From Gigaspora rosea (lineage: Eukaryota > Glomeromycota > Glomeromycetes > Diversisporales > Gigasporaceae): a stretch of 64,000 nt of DNA. Location of the stretch: positions 249,087 to 313,086 of the forward strand of contig QKWP01000247.1 in the NCBI GenBank assembly GCA_003550325.1. Direction: 5' to 3'. This document shows positions 46,605 to 58,078 of this stretch, in pieces (the stretch's first letter is position 1; each line of letters starts with the position of its first letter). A program made the translations under genes and the position numbers. The notes beneath the pieces are model-generated. The model saw nothing but the letters and a program-made list of their open reading frames with translations. It did not search any database and had not been told where the DNA came from.

Positions 46605-46800
46605 CAAAATTCCGGGTCGTATGCATCGGATCTAGGTCGGGGTTTAGCTTAGCTGTTAGTAAGCTCTATAGCAAAATTATCAGCTGGGCATTTTTTACTT
46701 AATGAATGGATATTTTATGATCATGAGGCAAAATTGATCAATTCCGATCCAGCCGACCATGATTCCGATGCACTCTGACGTATCCCGACCTGGAATTTTG
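46605..46800. mobile_element. MITE, about 196 bp
   Basis: Left end caaaattccgggtcgtatgc and inverted right end caaaattccaggtcgggata align, with a shared gcatcgg just inside. Target duplication unclear. Confidence 0.6.
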
Positions 46801-47532
46801 GTGATAAATTACAGATTTTGCATTAGAAATTAAACTAAATAATGTATTTTCACAAAAGCATTAAGACTTCGTGGTAATCCGTTAAAGCAGATGTAGTATC
46901 ACTTTCAATTACAAATTGAACCAGATATGGGCAATAGAACAACTTAAATAACTAGTAATCAACAGGCGGCTTTTCATAGGGCTGGTGCCTTATGTATTAG
47001 GTTTTGAATTTAAATACTGTAATTTATATTATCATCAAAATAATTTACAATATAATATGAATAAAAATTTAATCGTTAATTTATTAGTTTTAAGTACTGT
47101 CACAATTCGAAATTGTGACATTAGAGTTTCGATTAGTTTTACCCCTCACACATTTCTCTTTTTTTGGTATAGATAACATTCATTTCTATTTTTGTATAAT
47201 TCATTAAATGTTTGTCAAAATCCGGGTAAACTTGATGATTGGCATATAATCGCCCCTTTTTGTAAAATCTTCATAACACTATAACGTGTTAGTGTTAAGG
47301 GGCAAAGGTTTTAGATAGCACGTCAACGTGCCAAAAAACACGTTAACGCAGAATGGTAAATGACTTTAAATGACCCAAATGACAAATGACCATCATTGGT
47401 CAAATGACTTAAGAAGGTCATTTAACTCTGGTTAATCGATTATCTAATACTTTTAGCCAATCAAAAGCGATTATTGTTCTTCGTAAAATAAAACGTTGCT
47501 AAGATTAGAGTTAGAACATCAAGAATTTTTCC

Positions 47533-48494
47533 AATCCGGATATAAGTAAAATTAAAAAAGATAAATCCGGATATAAATATATCCGGATTAATAAAATATA
47601 TCCGGATATGTTTTATATCCAGATTGATAAATATATCCGGATTGCATATTATATCCGGATATAATATATAATCCGGATATAATTAGTATTATTTATTTCC
47701 TGGGGGAGTAGAAATTATAGCAAAGGGGATGGCCCGAAAGGCCATCCACGTACTATGATCATCGGTAACCTCTGATATAATTTCTCTCCAGGAAATAAAT
47801 AAATAATCCCCAGGAGCGTGTCACTAGATGTTAATCGGACTACTATATTATTATTTTTACACGTGTTCCATATTTATATTCGTATTGTGTTTTACTGACT
47901 TTTGAGCTTTGCTTTATTTTTTTTATTTACATCATTTTTACTGTTTTACTTTTTTTATCGCCTTTGCTTTTTTACTTCTACATCTAACTTTTTCAAGCTC
48001 TTACTTTCACTTTGCTCTTATCGTGTCTTTTTTTAGCTTCATTTTACTATGCTTATTTACTTTGGCTTTTAAAGTTCTTTATATAAAACGTGAAACATCT
48101 AAAAAAGTAAATTCTTCAAACAAAAATTAAGCGTAAAAAAATTAGAGTTTCCCGATGATCAATATGAGACCGGGAATCTCTCATGGGAAGATTCCTGGTC
48201 ACAATATGATTATTATAAATATGGTTAATTACGTGTAAAAAATAATAATGAAGGTAGCCATGAATGACACTTAGTGCGACAGGAGATTAGGATATAATAT
48301 TTAAACCGGATATAATATATAATCCGGATTATATATTATATCTGGATTATATATTACAGTATATCCGGATTATATATTATATCTGGATTATAAATTATAT
48401 CCGGTTATATATTATTTCCGGATTATATTATATCCAAATATATTTTGGTTAAAATTCGGATTAATCCGGATATAAATATAAATCCGGATTCATG
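47533..48494. mobile_element. Non-autonomous element with atccggat arrays at both ends
   Basis: Two clusters of the palindromic octamer atccggat or near variants, 47533-47692 and 48293-48494, about eight copies each, alternating with atata. Between them is a structured GC-rich segment (47690-47812), a T/C-rich stretch and a hairpin at 48145-48182 (agagtttcccg…cgggaatctct). The symmetric placement suggests subterminal binding sites of one element, which is inference. Confidence 0.55.
47690..47804. other. Extended stem-loop, possible structured RNA
   Basis: attatttatttcctgg (47690-47704) can pair with ccaggaaataaataaat (47788-47804); inside that, gaaattata (47711-47719) with tataatttc (47776-47784); inside that, ggatggcc / ggccatcc form a perfect 8-bp stem with a cgaaa loop (47727-47747). 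The nested stems resemble a folded RNA more than a simple foldback. No known ribozyme or riboswitch core recognised. Confidence 0.45.
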
Positions 48495-48896
48495 TCCTAC
48501 CTCTACTAAGATGCTATCAGCTATCTAATAAAAAGTATTACACATGATAAATAACTGAATCATTTGATGAATGATTCCCATTTGTATTTTGGCTAAGTGA
48601 CTAGGTCATTTCCAGACCGGTTGTAAAACGACATTCTAATCGAATCATAAGATCAGGTATGAAGTCATTAAAAAAAAAAAACACTAGACAAAAAAAATAA
48701 TGTATATACTTTTTTAAAAAAATAAAAAAAAAGTACGTGAATAATAATTACCGATTGTAAAATGATATAAATCATTTTCGAATTTACAAATGGCATGTTA
48801 ATTAATATCGACGTGAATTGAGAAATGATGCGAACATATGTATTATTTATAACATGCACTATACAAGTTTTTCGTGATCGGTAGGAATGTCAACTA

Positions 48897-49014
48897 ATGA
48901 TGCCTGATGAAACTCACGTGACCTGACGAAACATAATAGTTTCGTCATTTCGTCAGTAACGAAACTATGACGAAACTTGTGGTTTCGTCAGGCGAAATAG
49001 TTTCGTCAAGCATC
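48897..49014. mobile_element. 118-bp MITE packed with gtttcgtca motifs
   Basis: Ends atgatgcctgatgaaac and, inverted, gatgcttgacgaaac; TA at 48895-48896 and 49015-49016. Within 118 bases there are about eight copies of gacgaaac / gtttcgtc in alternating orientation, so several different hairpins are possible. Confidence 0.7.
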
Positions 49015-49244
49015 TATAATGTCAATTCTATACAAAATGACTGTTAAATTTATGGATACAAGCTCTGCTATAATAGATTATATAATATAACTTGATTAAA
49101 ATGGTTAAATCTAACCTATCATTTATTGATAGGTTTATTATCCAGTAGTGATTTAAAAAAAAGGTCAATTCAAATATAATATATAAAACGATTCAAATAT
49201 AATTAAAAAAAAAAATCAAACATATGACACTAAAAGAACCACTT

Positions 49245-49471
49245 AAATTATTGTCGCAGATCATAATGAAACCGGATTAAAATGAAATATGGGCTCTATT
49301 TAACCTTCTAAAGCCCACTTATACTTGTTTAATATAAACTTTACTCTAAAACTAACTTCTAACCTTAACCCCTAACCCTAAAAAATGCGCCCAAAAATTT
49401 TTATTTTTTCGATGGCTTGTCAAAATTTTTATTACTATACTTAATCTGATTTCATTTTGTCACAATTATTA
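49245..49471. mobile_element. MITE with ccctaaccctaa core, reverse orientation
   Basis: The ends attattgtcgcagatcataatgaaa… and, inverted, ataattgtgacaaaatgaaa… align over about 35 bases with one gap. The core contains aaccttaacccctaacccta, read as the telomere-like motif on the minus strand. Perhaps another member of the shared-core family. Confidence 0.5.
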
Positions 49472-49716
49472 ATATCATTAATAAATATGAACTATGTTTA
49501 TTATTATTAGGATAACGGATACCCATTAGTGTCCGAAAACATTGGGCTGATCCGTGTCGATCTCTATAGCTGATTGACTGCACGTGACTGGAATCCAGTA
49601 CAAAATCGAGTCCTCGCTACACTTCGGACAATTGTTATGTCAAGAATCGCCCAAATCATTTTTCAATCAGTGAAAATTGAAAAATGACAATAATAAAGTG
49701 CTGACTTTATGATTGG

Positions 49717-49849
49717 CAGTGTTGGAAATTTTACCAGACAAAAAAATAGCCAAAAAATGACCAATTCGGTCAAATTCATGTTTTTTTGGTCGAATTGGCC
49801 AATTTTTTGGCTGAAAAGGTTGGTTTAGCCGGTAAAATTACCAACATTG
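49717..49849. mobile_element. hAT-type MITE, 133 bp
   Basis: Ends cagtgttggaaattttacc and, inverted, caatgttggtaattttacc. Exact 8-bp target duplication atgattgg at 49709-49716 and 49850-49857. Length of duplication and CAGTGTTGG end both fit the hAT superfamily. Confidence 0.85.
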
Positions 49850-50503
49850 ATGATTGGTACTCAGAGCAATTCATATTATATACGAAAAATAGTGCCTTTA
49901 TGCTTTAGAGGGTGTAAAACACATTGAAAACTAGCAAAGTTGAAATAAAAAGTAATATTAGTTACCAATCAATGGTTGCGATTTCTGTTATATCATTACG
50001 ATTAATAATAATTGTTTGTTGATTAATATAAATTATAGTTAGTTGATAACTAACTACTGTAATAATTAACAAATTATTTGTAATCGAACCAGTTGTTAAT
50101 AAATCGATTAGTTGTTTAAATTTTTTTTTAAACCGATTAGTTGAAAGTTGCCAACTAGTTGGTTTTTCAATTTGCTGCTACAGTATGCATATAAAAACAT
50201 CATCTTCACATTTGATGTAACACTTGCTCCTGTATTTTGTGTCGCATTAAATTGTTTAGTCTAACTTTTATAAGCGTGATACCTGATTCTGTAATTTATG
50301 TTCTTATGGTCTTTGCTTAATTGATTACCATTGTACCATTCTAAATCCTTGTTCCTTTTCTATACTTCCTATTTATTTATTTATTTATTTTTATTATAAA
50401 ATAATGCCCATATGCAAATGTCCCCTTTATGCGATATTATTGGTTAACCTTGCATATATGTGCATAAACTCATGGCATGGATCGCAGGTAATTAATATGC
50501 ATA

Positions 50504-50628
50504 AGGCCACGCAAAGTTAATTTTTCCTTTTGCATAACCTGGTGTTTCAAAATTCCGGTCGGCGAGTCAGATTTTTTATTATATATATATATATATATTT
50601 TTAAAAAAAAATTTAACTTTGCGTGGCC
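50504..50628. mobile_element. TA-flanked MITE, aggccacgcaaagttaa ends
   Basis: Left aggccacgcaaagttaattt mirrored by taactttgcgtggcc; TA on both sides (50502-50503, 50629-50630). A (ta)n run lies in the middle. Confidence 0.7.
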
Positions 50629-50652
50629 TAAATTAATTCATGTTCACATCTA

Positions 50653-50839
50653 AGGTCACGCAAAGTTAATTTTTTGGATTGCATAACATGGAATCATTTT
50701 TTTTATCGGACCTATCGGGTAATTACGGAAAAATTAAGGTCGTCAACCGGAGAAAAAATTAAATGGCAAAATGGCACAATAGGAATTTAAAAAAAAAATT
50801 TTTTTTTGGAAAAATTGGGTCGGCGGGTTATGCATGGCC
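50653..50839. mobile_element. Second MITE of the same family, diverged
   Basis: Starts aggtcacgcaaagttaattt and shares ttgcataac with the neighbour 22 bases to the left. The right end gcatggcc has lost most of the inverted repeat. TA at 50651-50652 and 50840-50841. Confidence 0.55.
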
Positions 50840-52487
50840 TAATATCATGATCTTTTCTTTATGCCAGATGGCATGACTATCATAATTTTATAACAAATTG
50901 GGTAACCATTTATGACTAGATTGTATTGACTTACTTTTTGTTTCTGTATAATAAAATTATCATCTTAATATATGTTTACTAATCACAAGTGTAGGAAGTG
51001 GATGTATATATATACGTATCATAATTGTGCATATCAGTAATGGATTACAAAAAAAAAGCGTACTGATTTAGAGGTGAGATATAAGTAACAATTTGTTTTA
51101 AAAAGAAGGATAGTAACATTTATTTTAATATTAGCGTATTTTAGATCAAAAAAATCAAAATTGTTTACGGTAAATGGTATCGTGAATTTAACTGACATTA
51201 AGTCCAAGAAATATCAGAACAATTTGGGAGATAGTTAATAAAACAAAGCACGAGCATGGTTGCTAAGAATTTCGGGAAGTACTGCTAAGTATCCTAATGG
51301 GTTCGATGATTAATGATAAAATTTCTTATTCTTTTTTATATATAATTATTATTATTATTTTTTTTTGGTTTCAAAGTACTTGTTTTAGAGTATATAATTT
51401 ATTTAGTTTACTTATTGTAAATTACACTTGGATGAAAGTACAACTAGCCACATGTACACTTTTGATATCTAATTTAAGTGATCCACCCAAAAGTTCTACA
51501 CTAGTGCCATACTTGCAATTCAACCCAACTACAGGAATTTACTTGACTGATCTCAACTGTTTCATCAGGACATCTGCAATATTTATAGTTAGTCTGAACT
51601 GGGTGGCAATTAATTAATCGACAATTACTTCACCGATATGACATTTCACTAACAATTATTCACTGACACGTTCATTTACCCAATAGTTTATTTTACTGAA
51701 GCTCATTTTACTGACAAAGTAATTCTGGTTATTGTCGTTAGAGTTAGGGTAAAATTAGGTAGAATTAGGGCTACATCAGCAAAAATATATATGCGTAAAC
51801 TTGCACAAGTTTTTATGGTATATAAGAAAATCGTAAACTTACGTAAAATTTAGCGTAATACTACGTAAGTCTTACAATATGTAAGAAAATTGTAAATTTA
51901 CATAAAAATTTTATGTAAGTTTACGATTTTCTTATGCACTGTAAAACTTGCATAGTTTTACACTAAACCTTTTATTTAAGTTTATGATTTTCTTATATAT
52001 TGTAAAAACTTGCGAAAGTTTTACGTTAAATTTTTTACAATTTTTTTATGAACTATAAGAAATCGTAAATTTACACTAAATTTCTTACATAAATATTCGA
52101 ACCCTTTCGAAATACTTTAGAACCAGGATCAATAGATCTGTAACCTGGATCGTGCATTGGACTAATTTTTCGAAATAGTTCGAAATATTTTGATGAAGTT
52201 CAAATTCTGTACTACAAGATAGAGTTCCAAACCGGTTTGAAAATCCCTATCCATGACCCGTCGGGTCAATTATCTTTTCCAACTGGGTACCCGAAACTAA
52301 ACCCGGTTACCCGATTAAAATGGGTCACACGGTTGTAATCGGGTGATCTGGCTATCTGAATAAAACGGGTCACCCGGTTATGTTCGGGTGACCTGGATAA
52401 CTGATTAGCGAAGTCAAGTCAATAATACAACTAAATACATAATTTTAAAAAAATTTCGTATAAAGAAGCATGTCCTCATATGACTTA

Positions 52488-52563
52488 TTGACGGGTGACC
52501 CGTTTATTGACAGGTGACATGTTTATTGACGGATGACCCGTTTATTGACAGATGACCCGTTTA
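52488..52563 (+). repeat. 19-bp tandem repeat, four copies
   Basis: gggtgacccgtttattgac and variants (aggtgacatgtttattgac, ggatgacccgtttattgac). Confidence 0.8.
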
Positions 52564-52840
52564 TATACTTAAACCGGTTTGTCAAAAATATGACCCGGAT
52601 AGGGGTCGGATTATCAGTTTCATAGTTATCTGGGTCAGAGCTTGGAATCCTACTACAAGATCAGATTAGATCTTTTGTTTATAATTAGATCTTCTATTTT
52701 GTTTTTTTTTACTTTTTTGTTTTTCATTTTTTGTTTTCGTTCATTTTTTTTGTTTTCGGTTGTTTTTTTTGTTTTCGTTTGTTTTTTTTATTTTTTTTTA
52801 TTTATTTTTATTTAATTTTTTTATTTTATTTTTATTTTGG

Positions 52841-53850
52841 CACTTTACAAGAAAAACAACCAACTTTTTGAAACCTTGCGCATGCCAACTACGACTTCTA
52901 ACACTTTTAAGAACGCACTTCCAGCAATTTCTAAATTTTAAAGAACACTTCTTTAGAGAAATGGTGCAAGTTTTCGCAAGCGTTTGCAAGTTTTTGCAAG
53001 TTTATGCAAGTTCTTGCAAGGTTTCGCTTCATTTATTTTTTTGTTTCATGGTTTTTGTTTTTGTTTTTTTGGTTTATTTAAAATTTTTTATTAATTTATT
53101 TCATTTCGGCACTTTGCGAGAAAAACAAACAACTTTCAAAACATTGCGCATACCAACTACGACTTTCAACACTTTCAAGAACACATACCAGCAATTTCTA
53201 AATCTTCAAGAATGCTTCTTTAGAGAAATGGTTGCAAGTTTTCGCAAGTTTTGCAAGTTCTTGCAAGGTTTCGTTTCATTTATTTTTTCATTTTGTGCTT
53301 TTTGTTTTTGTTTTTTTAAATTTTTTTATTAATTTATTTTATTTCGACACTTTGCGAGAAAAACAACAACTTTTTGAAACCTTGCATATGCCAAGTACGA
53401 CTTTCGACACTTTCAAGAACACACCCCCAGCAATTTCTAAATCTTCAAGAACGCTTCTTTAGAGAAATGAGTGCAAGTTTTTGCAAGTTTTTGCAAGTTC
53501 TTGCAAGGTTTTGTTTCATTTATTTTTTCATTTCGTGCTTTTTGTTTTTGTTTTTTTGGTTTATTTTTAAAATTTTTTTATTAATTTATTTTATTTCGAC
53601 ACTTTGCGAGAAAAACAACTTTTCGAAACCTTGCGTATGCCAACTACAACTTCCAACACTTTCAAAAACACACACCCAGCAATTTTTAAATCTTCAAAAA
53701 CGCTTCNATTTTTTTTGTTTCGTGTTTTTTGTTTTTGTTTTTTTTGGTTTATTTTTAAAATTTTTTTATTAATTTATTTTATTTCGGCACTTTGCGAGAA
53801 AAATGACAACTTTTCGAAACCTTGCGCATGCCAACTACTACTTCCGACAC
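52841..53850. repeat. Tandem repeat of about 250 bp, five copies
   Basis: cactttgcgagaaaaac (first copy cactttacaagaaaaac) occurs at 52841, 53110, 53348, 53600 and 53788. Each unit continues with gaaaccttgcgcatgccaac, ttcaagaacac, gcaagttcttgcaagg and a T-rich stretch. A single N at 53707 and a short fourth interval suggest a collapsed assembly. Confidence 0.85.
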
Positions 53851-55775
53851 TTTCAAAAACGATAGAAAACAAAGAAGCGAAGATAATAGCTAACTGTGGG
53901 GTGAGCAAAAATAAGTGTATAGGGCTAGTTTTTTGTATATAGGAATAGAATTAGATGTGACGAAGTGCGAAAGTAGTTTAAAATATTTGTAATAATGTAA
54001 AAATAATACGTAATATATAATAAAGTATGTAATATTAATTAAAAATATATATTTAATGTAAAATATAATATATAATAATAATAAATAAAAAAATAAAAAT
54101 TTTATAATAAATTGTGGACCGTGCGAAATATTGCGAAATTCTGTAAAAAAAGCATGATTATATGAATATGTATATCATTTATTTATTTTTTAAAAAATTT
54201 TGAAAATTTGCGAAAATTTGCAAAATGTTGTGAAACAATGCGAAAACATCACAAAATATGCGAAAATATTAATCCTGCGATCCTGCAGCCCCCAAAGGGG
54301 CATTTTTTTATTTCGCATTGTATTATAAGATTTTTGAAATATTACGGCAATAACTTATGTAAGATTACATATATATCTGCTATAGCGTAAACTTACGTAA
54401 TTATTACCCCTACATAATACTCTGAACTAATCGTAAGATTTTCGCAAGTTTACACTCGCGTAAAAACTTGCGGAGGTTTACACATATTTTTTTTTGCTAA
54501 TGTAAAGTTAGGGTGCTTTTTGAAAAAAAACTTGTCAATGAAATGAACTTTGGTGAAACAAACTGTCAGTAAAATGAACTTGTTGGTGAGTATTTGACAA
54601 TAAAATATTATATCAGTGAAGTGATTGTTGGCGAAATAATACGAACCCGTTTGAACTTCCTGGATCTATTTTTTCATTAGTTTTTGAAACTCTTCTAATG
54701 CACCCAAAGATACAATTCAGCTTATTCTAATGGCAGTTTTCTTTTTATTCTTTTCTTTTATAGTGACTTGCCAATATTCACTAGCTAGATCTAAACAAGA
54801 ACCTTCGTAGATTGGTACCTGTCCCACTAGATATTCACTTATACTTCAGTAATTTACATATTTACTAAGGCTTACTTTTGCAGTCAGAATACTCTTGAAC
54901 TACTACTATTATCTACTTTGTTCTTGTAAGGTTCACTCTAACCCTAGTACCTATCACTAACTTTCTATTAGTTCTCTCTAATATATCACAAACACCCAGA
55001 CTAGAAGAGTTGATCTACTTGGCATTAGGTACTACCATAAATAGCTGGATACAAGACCTAGATCTGTTACATTTCGCCAATTTTAAAACCTATAATAGAC
55101 CCAGGTATAGTATGCAGCTGAGAGCTTATATTGTTTAGTGTAAAAATTTGAAATGCACATACACTTTGCACTTATAATATGCAATTTAGATTTTAAAAAA
55201 GAGCCACATTTAATTAAAGAAGATTTTGCGATCTGCACTCGGGTATAGTACATAGTGGGTCTACTATCTAGAGGGATTTTTTATCTAGTCATTTACTGTA
55301 TTATAGTTTTTTTTTTCTTGGTACCTATTTTCAAAACATAGATCCTTTTCCTTTAGTGCAACTCTAGCAGCCAGGCTAGTAGAGCCAACTCTCAGGATTT
55401 TATTATCCAGCTATTTAGTTTCAGTTTTTGATACTTCAGTTTTGGTAGTACCATTAAAGAGCTTTGCTATCTTTTACTCAAAACTTGCCAAATGGGATTC
55501 TGTTTCTTTAGTTCCTTGAATTTGTCTGTATAATAGAACACAACTATGCCCAAAAGCTTTTATTTGAGATAGTAGACCAAGGCTACTACAAATAATGTAC
55601 CTAACTGATTAATAAGAAGCAGTTACTAGAACACAGGTCTATTTTTCAAAGCATTACTAGTAGGATTTAAATCTTAGACCTGCTGCTTGGGGTAACAACT
55701 TACTAACTTCTCTAAGTTACCATACTTATATAATTTATTATAATAAAATTAGTTTTTAATCTTTATATAAAAAAA

Positions 55776-57730
55776 AAATATCAGGCCAACCCCAACATCC
55801 TATGGCCACAAACAATTGAAAACAACTGCACTCCACTCGAAAGGATTCTTAGTAAACATCCCAAATACAGCACCTTCAAGCAGCAACTCAGACATAAACA
55901 AATACTATATTTAGAGCAGCTCTGCTCCACAGACAATACAACCCTACTCACATGGCAACACATATCTCCTAGACTCCTATACCTCCCCACTGGCAGAAAA
56001 CCACTCTGGTTCTCATATCTTGAAGACACTATCTTAGCTGACAATGAGCAGCGAACTATTCTCCCAACTATATCACCCCAAGGCTTTAACCCATTAGCCT
56101 ACCAGACACCTCACATACCAAAATCCCTTAAACCCTGGACGCTTACACTCCAGAATAATGAAATTATTATTGGGCAGGTCCGGAAAACATTTTGCAAAAC
56201 TAACACAATCTCTATTACACACTGGCAACATAACATAAACCTAGCTCAAGCCAACCAGTACCTCTACCACCAATACAGTGTTCCCGCTGCCCAGGCTGCC
56301 ACCTCAACTCTGACAGAGTTCTCAACTGCTGCACCCTGGAGGTACCAGCAGCTCTCTCTACCCAATTCTTGGGTAGAAGAGCAATCGACAAACAGCTCAA
56401 GTTTAACGCAAATTACATAGACCTCATATACTCTTCTGCAATCAAGCAGCCAATAACCATTCCACCTCCCCCTACAATACACATCACAGACACTCTTACC
56501 TCGGTCCTTTTTCAGAACAACCCTGCCTCACTAGACCTCCTCCAGATAGCACACGCTAACGCTGGCCAATACGATTTTACCTTTTACACAGACGGTTCCG
56601 TTATAGACATTGGGACTAACCAATGCTCGATGGGCATCGGCTGGGTACAAATTCATAGTGACCAGATCATCCACAAGTTCGCAGCCCAACTACAAAACTG
56701 GCCCTCATCATACAAAGCAGAGCTCCTTGCTATTCTCTCAGCTGTCTCAACGGTACCACGCAACTCCACTATAGACATCTTCACAGACTCCCAGTCTGTC
56801 ATTTCCAAATACAACAAGCTTAAATCAATCCCTAAACAATCCTCCAAATACTACAAGTTTAACTCCTGGCCCATTTGGCATACACTCTTGAATGTTACCC
56901 AGGCATTCAATATTAAGCTTAATCTGCACAAGGTCAAAGCCCACACAGATAATAGCTTCAATAACCAAGCAGACCTCCTAGCCAGAACCCACTCTGGGAC
57001 ACACAAACTACTTCTCAATCATGCCAATATCCACAACCCCTCCTTCTTCCTGCAGTGGGAGAATCACCCAGTAGAAGGGTCTACTAGACGCTTCATCAAA
57101 AACATATGTAAGGCACACATCATCGCAATGTGGTCCTCACAAAATCGCGCCTCAGAATGGGCACATTATTCACATTTCATAGATTGGAACGCCACCTGGC
57201 TCTACCTCAACAACAACCAAAAAAGTTCCAACAATTTCACAAATCCCAAACTAAACCACCTTAAATCTTTCAAAATTAAAAACCTTCTTAACAACCTGCC
57301 TACCTACTCACACTTTCACAGCATACTCCCTAATATATTCTCCTCCCCTAACTGCTTTCACTGCAACCTCCCCGCATCCTCTACTCACTGGCTAACGTGC
57401 CAAAATACTTCTCTTCTCAATTCAATCATTCATTCGGCTATATCAAAAGTTACACAAAGCACAGATACGGACCTACCACCTCATCAACTATCCGACCTTA
57501 TAAGTGCAATTTACACACACCCATCTTTCAACCCCACGCCTACATTCCTAGATCCCTACTCTCTTTACTCTACGATTAGAGGACTAGTCCCAGCTCCCCT
57601 AATCCAATCATTACAGCCCTTAAACAACCTCTTATATAAGTTACCCAATAAAGATACGAGCAAGGCCTCACCTTTTAAAAAAAAAAAAAATAAAAATAAA
57701 AAAAAATATAGTAGCTAATATACAATTTTT
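55776..57730 (+). pseudogene. LINE ORF2 3' half with RNase H domain (copy 1)
   Basis: Plus strand. 55779-56280 is open in one frame (ANPNILWPQTIENN…), with the NTISITHWQHN block near 56205-56230. After a one-base shift near 56275 comes a CSRCPGCHLNS zinc motif and the long frame to 57718. That frame holds an RNase H domain with all four acidic residues in place: FYTDGS, SYKAELLAIL, IFTDSQS and NNQADLLA. A CCHC knuckle follows (CFHCNLPASSTHWLTC). The 3' end is A-rich (57675-57712). The 5' part with endonuclease and reverse transcriptase is missing, so the copy is 5'-truncated. GC content is clearly above the surroundings, which fits a recent arrival. The family is non-LTR; the clade is uncertain (fungal Tad-like is possible). 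Confidence 0.82.
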
Positions 57731-58078
57731 GGATAAACTATTTAATTTAAGTAATGAAAATGCATATATACTAGTTATATACTTATCTATATAATAATAT
57801 TATAATTTTTGAATTTAATATATAAAAAAAGTTTGTACCAGGTTTTGTTAATTATTGTAGTATATATCTTCTATTTTCAAATTATATTTCAGAGATCACA
57901 TAATATATCATAATCAGAAAAGCTCAAAACAAATATTCGTTTTGTAAAAAATTGACTATTTTCAGAAAACTGTATTAAAAATTATATTTAGTACTCTAAC
58001 AAAAAGATTTTCTTAAATGATTTTACTATATAGTTATACATTCTTTAACTTTATCAGTTATAGAGCATGTTCTTTTAA
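57731..58078. other. AT-rich gene-free stretch
   Basis: Nothing recognised between the LINE tail and the large palindrome. Confidence 0.6.

Larger units (their letters stand above)
51606..54648. mobile_element. 3-kb TIR element without recognisable genes
   Basis: The left (from gggtggcaattaattaatcg) and inverted right (gggttcgtattatttcgcca) ends align for about 115 bases through acttcac(c/t)gatat, gttcattt and cattttactgaca. tgaact stands on both sides (51595-51601 region and 54650-54655), so a short target duplication is possible. Inside are acttacgtaa-type repeats (51780-52090, 54370-54490), a ggtgacccgtttattgac repeat and a 250-bp tandem array. No protein recognised; open frames here are low-complexity. 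Confidence 0.65.
51358..55730 (-). mobile_element. tRNA-headed retroelement (copy 3), split by a 3-kb element
   Basis: Minus strand. The head at 55640-55730 (ctaagatttaaatcctac region, decayed B box) and the body to 54648 align with 60340-61110. The 3' part continues at 51358-51605 (gtacaactagccac…cacttttgatatctaattta) and aligns with 60150-60385. A foreign 3-kb TIR element (about 51606-54648) separates the two parts. The tail is a T-run at 51359-51367. Confidence 0.7.

Noticed and set aside
47690-47804. Hammerhead or HDV-like ribozyme
   Set aside because: The ctgatga…gaaa core and other known ribozyme cores are absent, so only a generic structure is reported.
52760-53942. Phe-rich membrane-like proteins in the 250-bp repeats
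   Set aside because: They are translations of T-rich tandem DNA; the frames change from unit to unit.
55781-56044. Minus-strand frame of 87 residues
   Set aside because: Complement of the LINE coding sequence on the plus strand.
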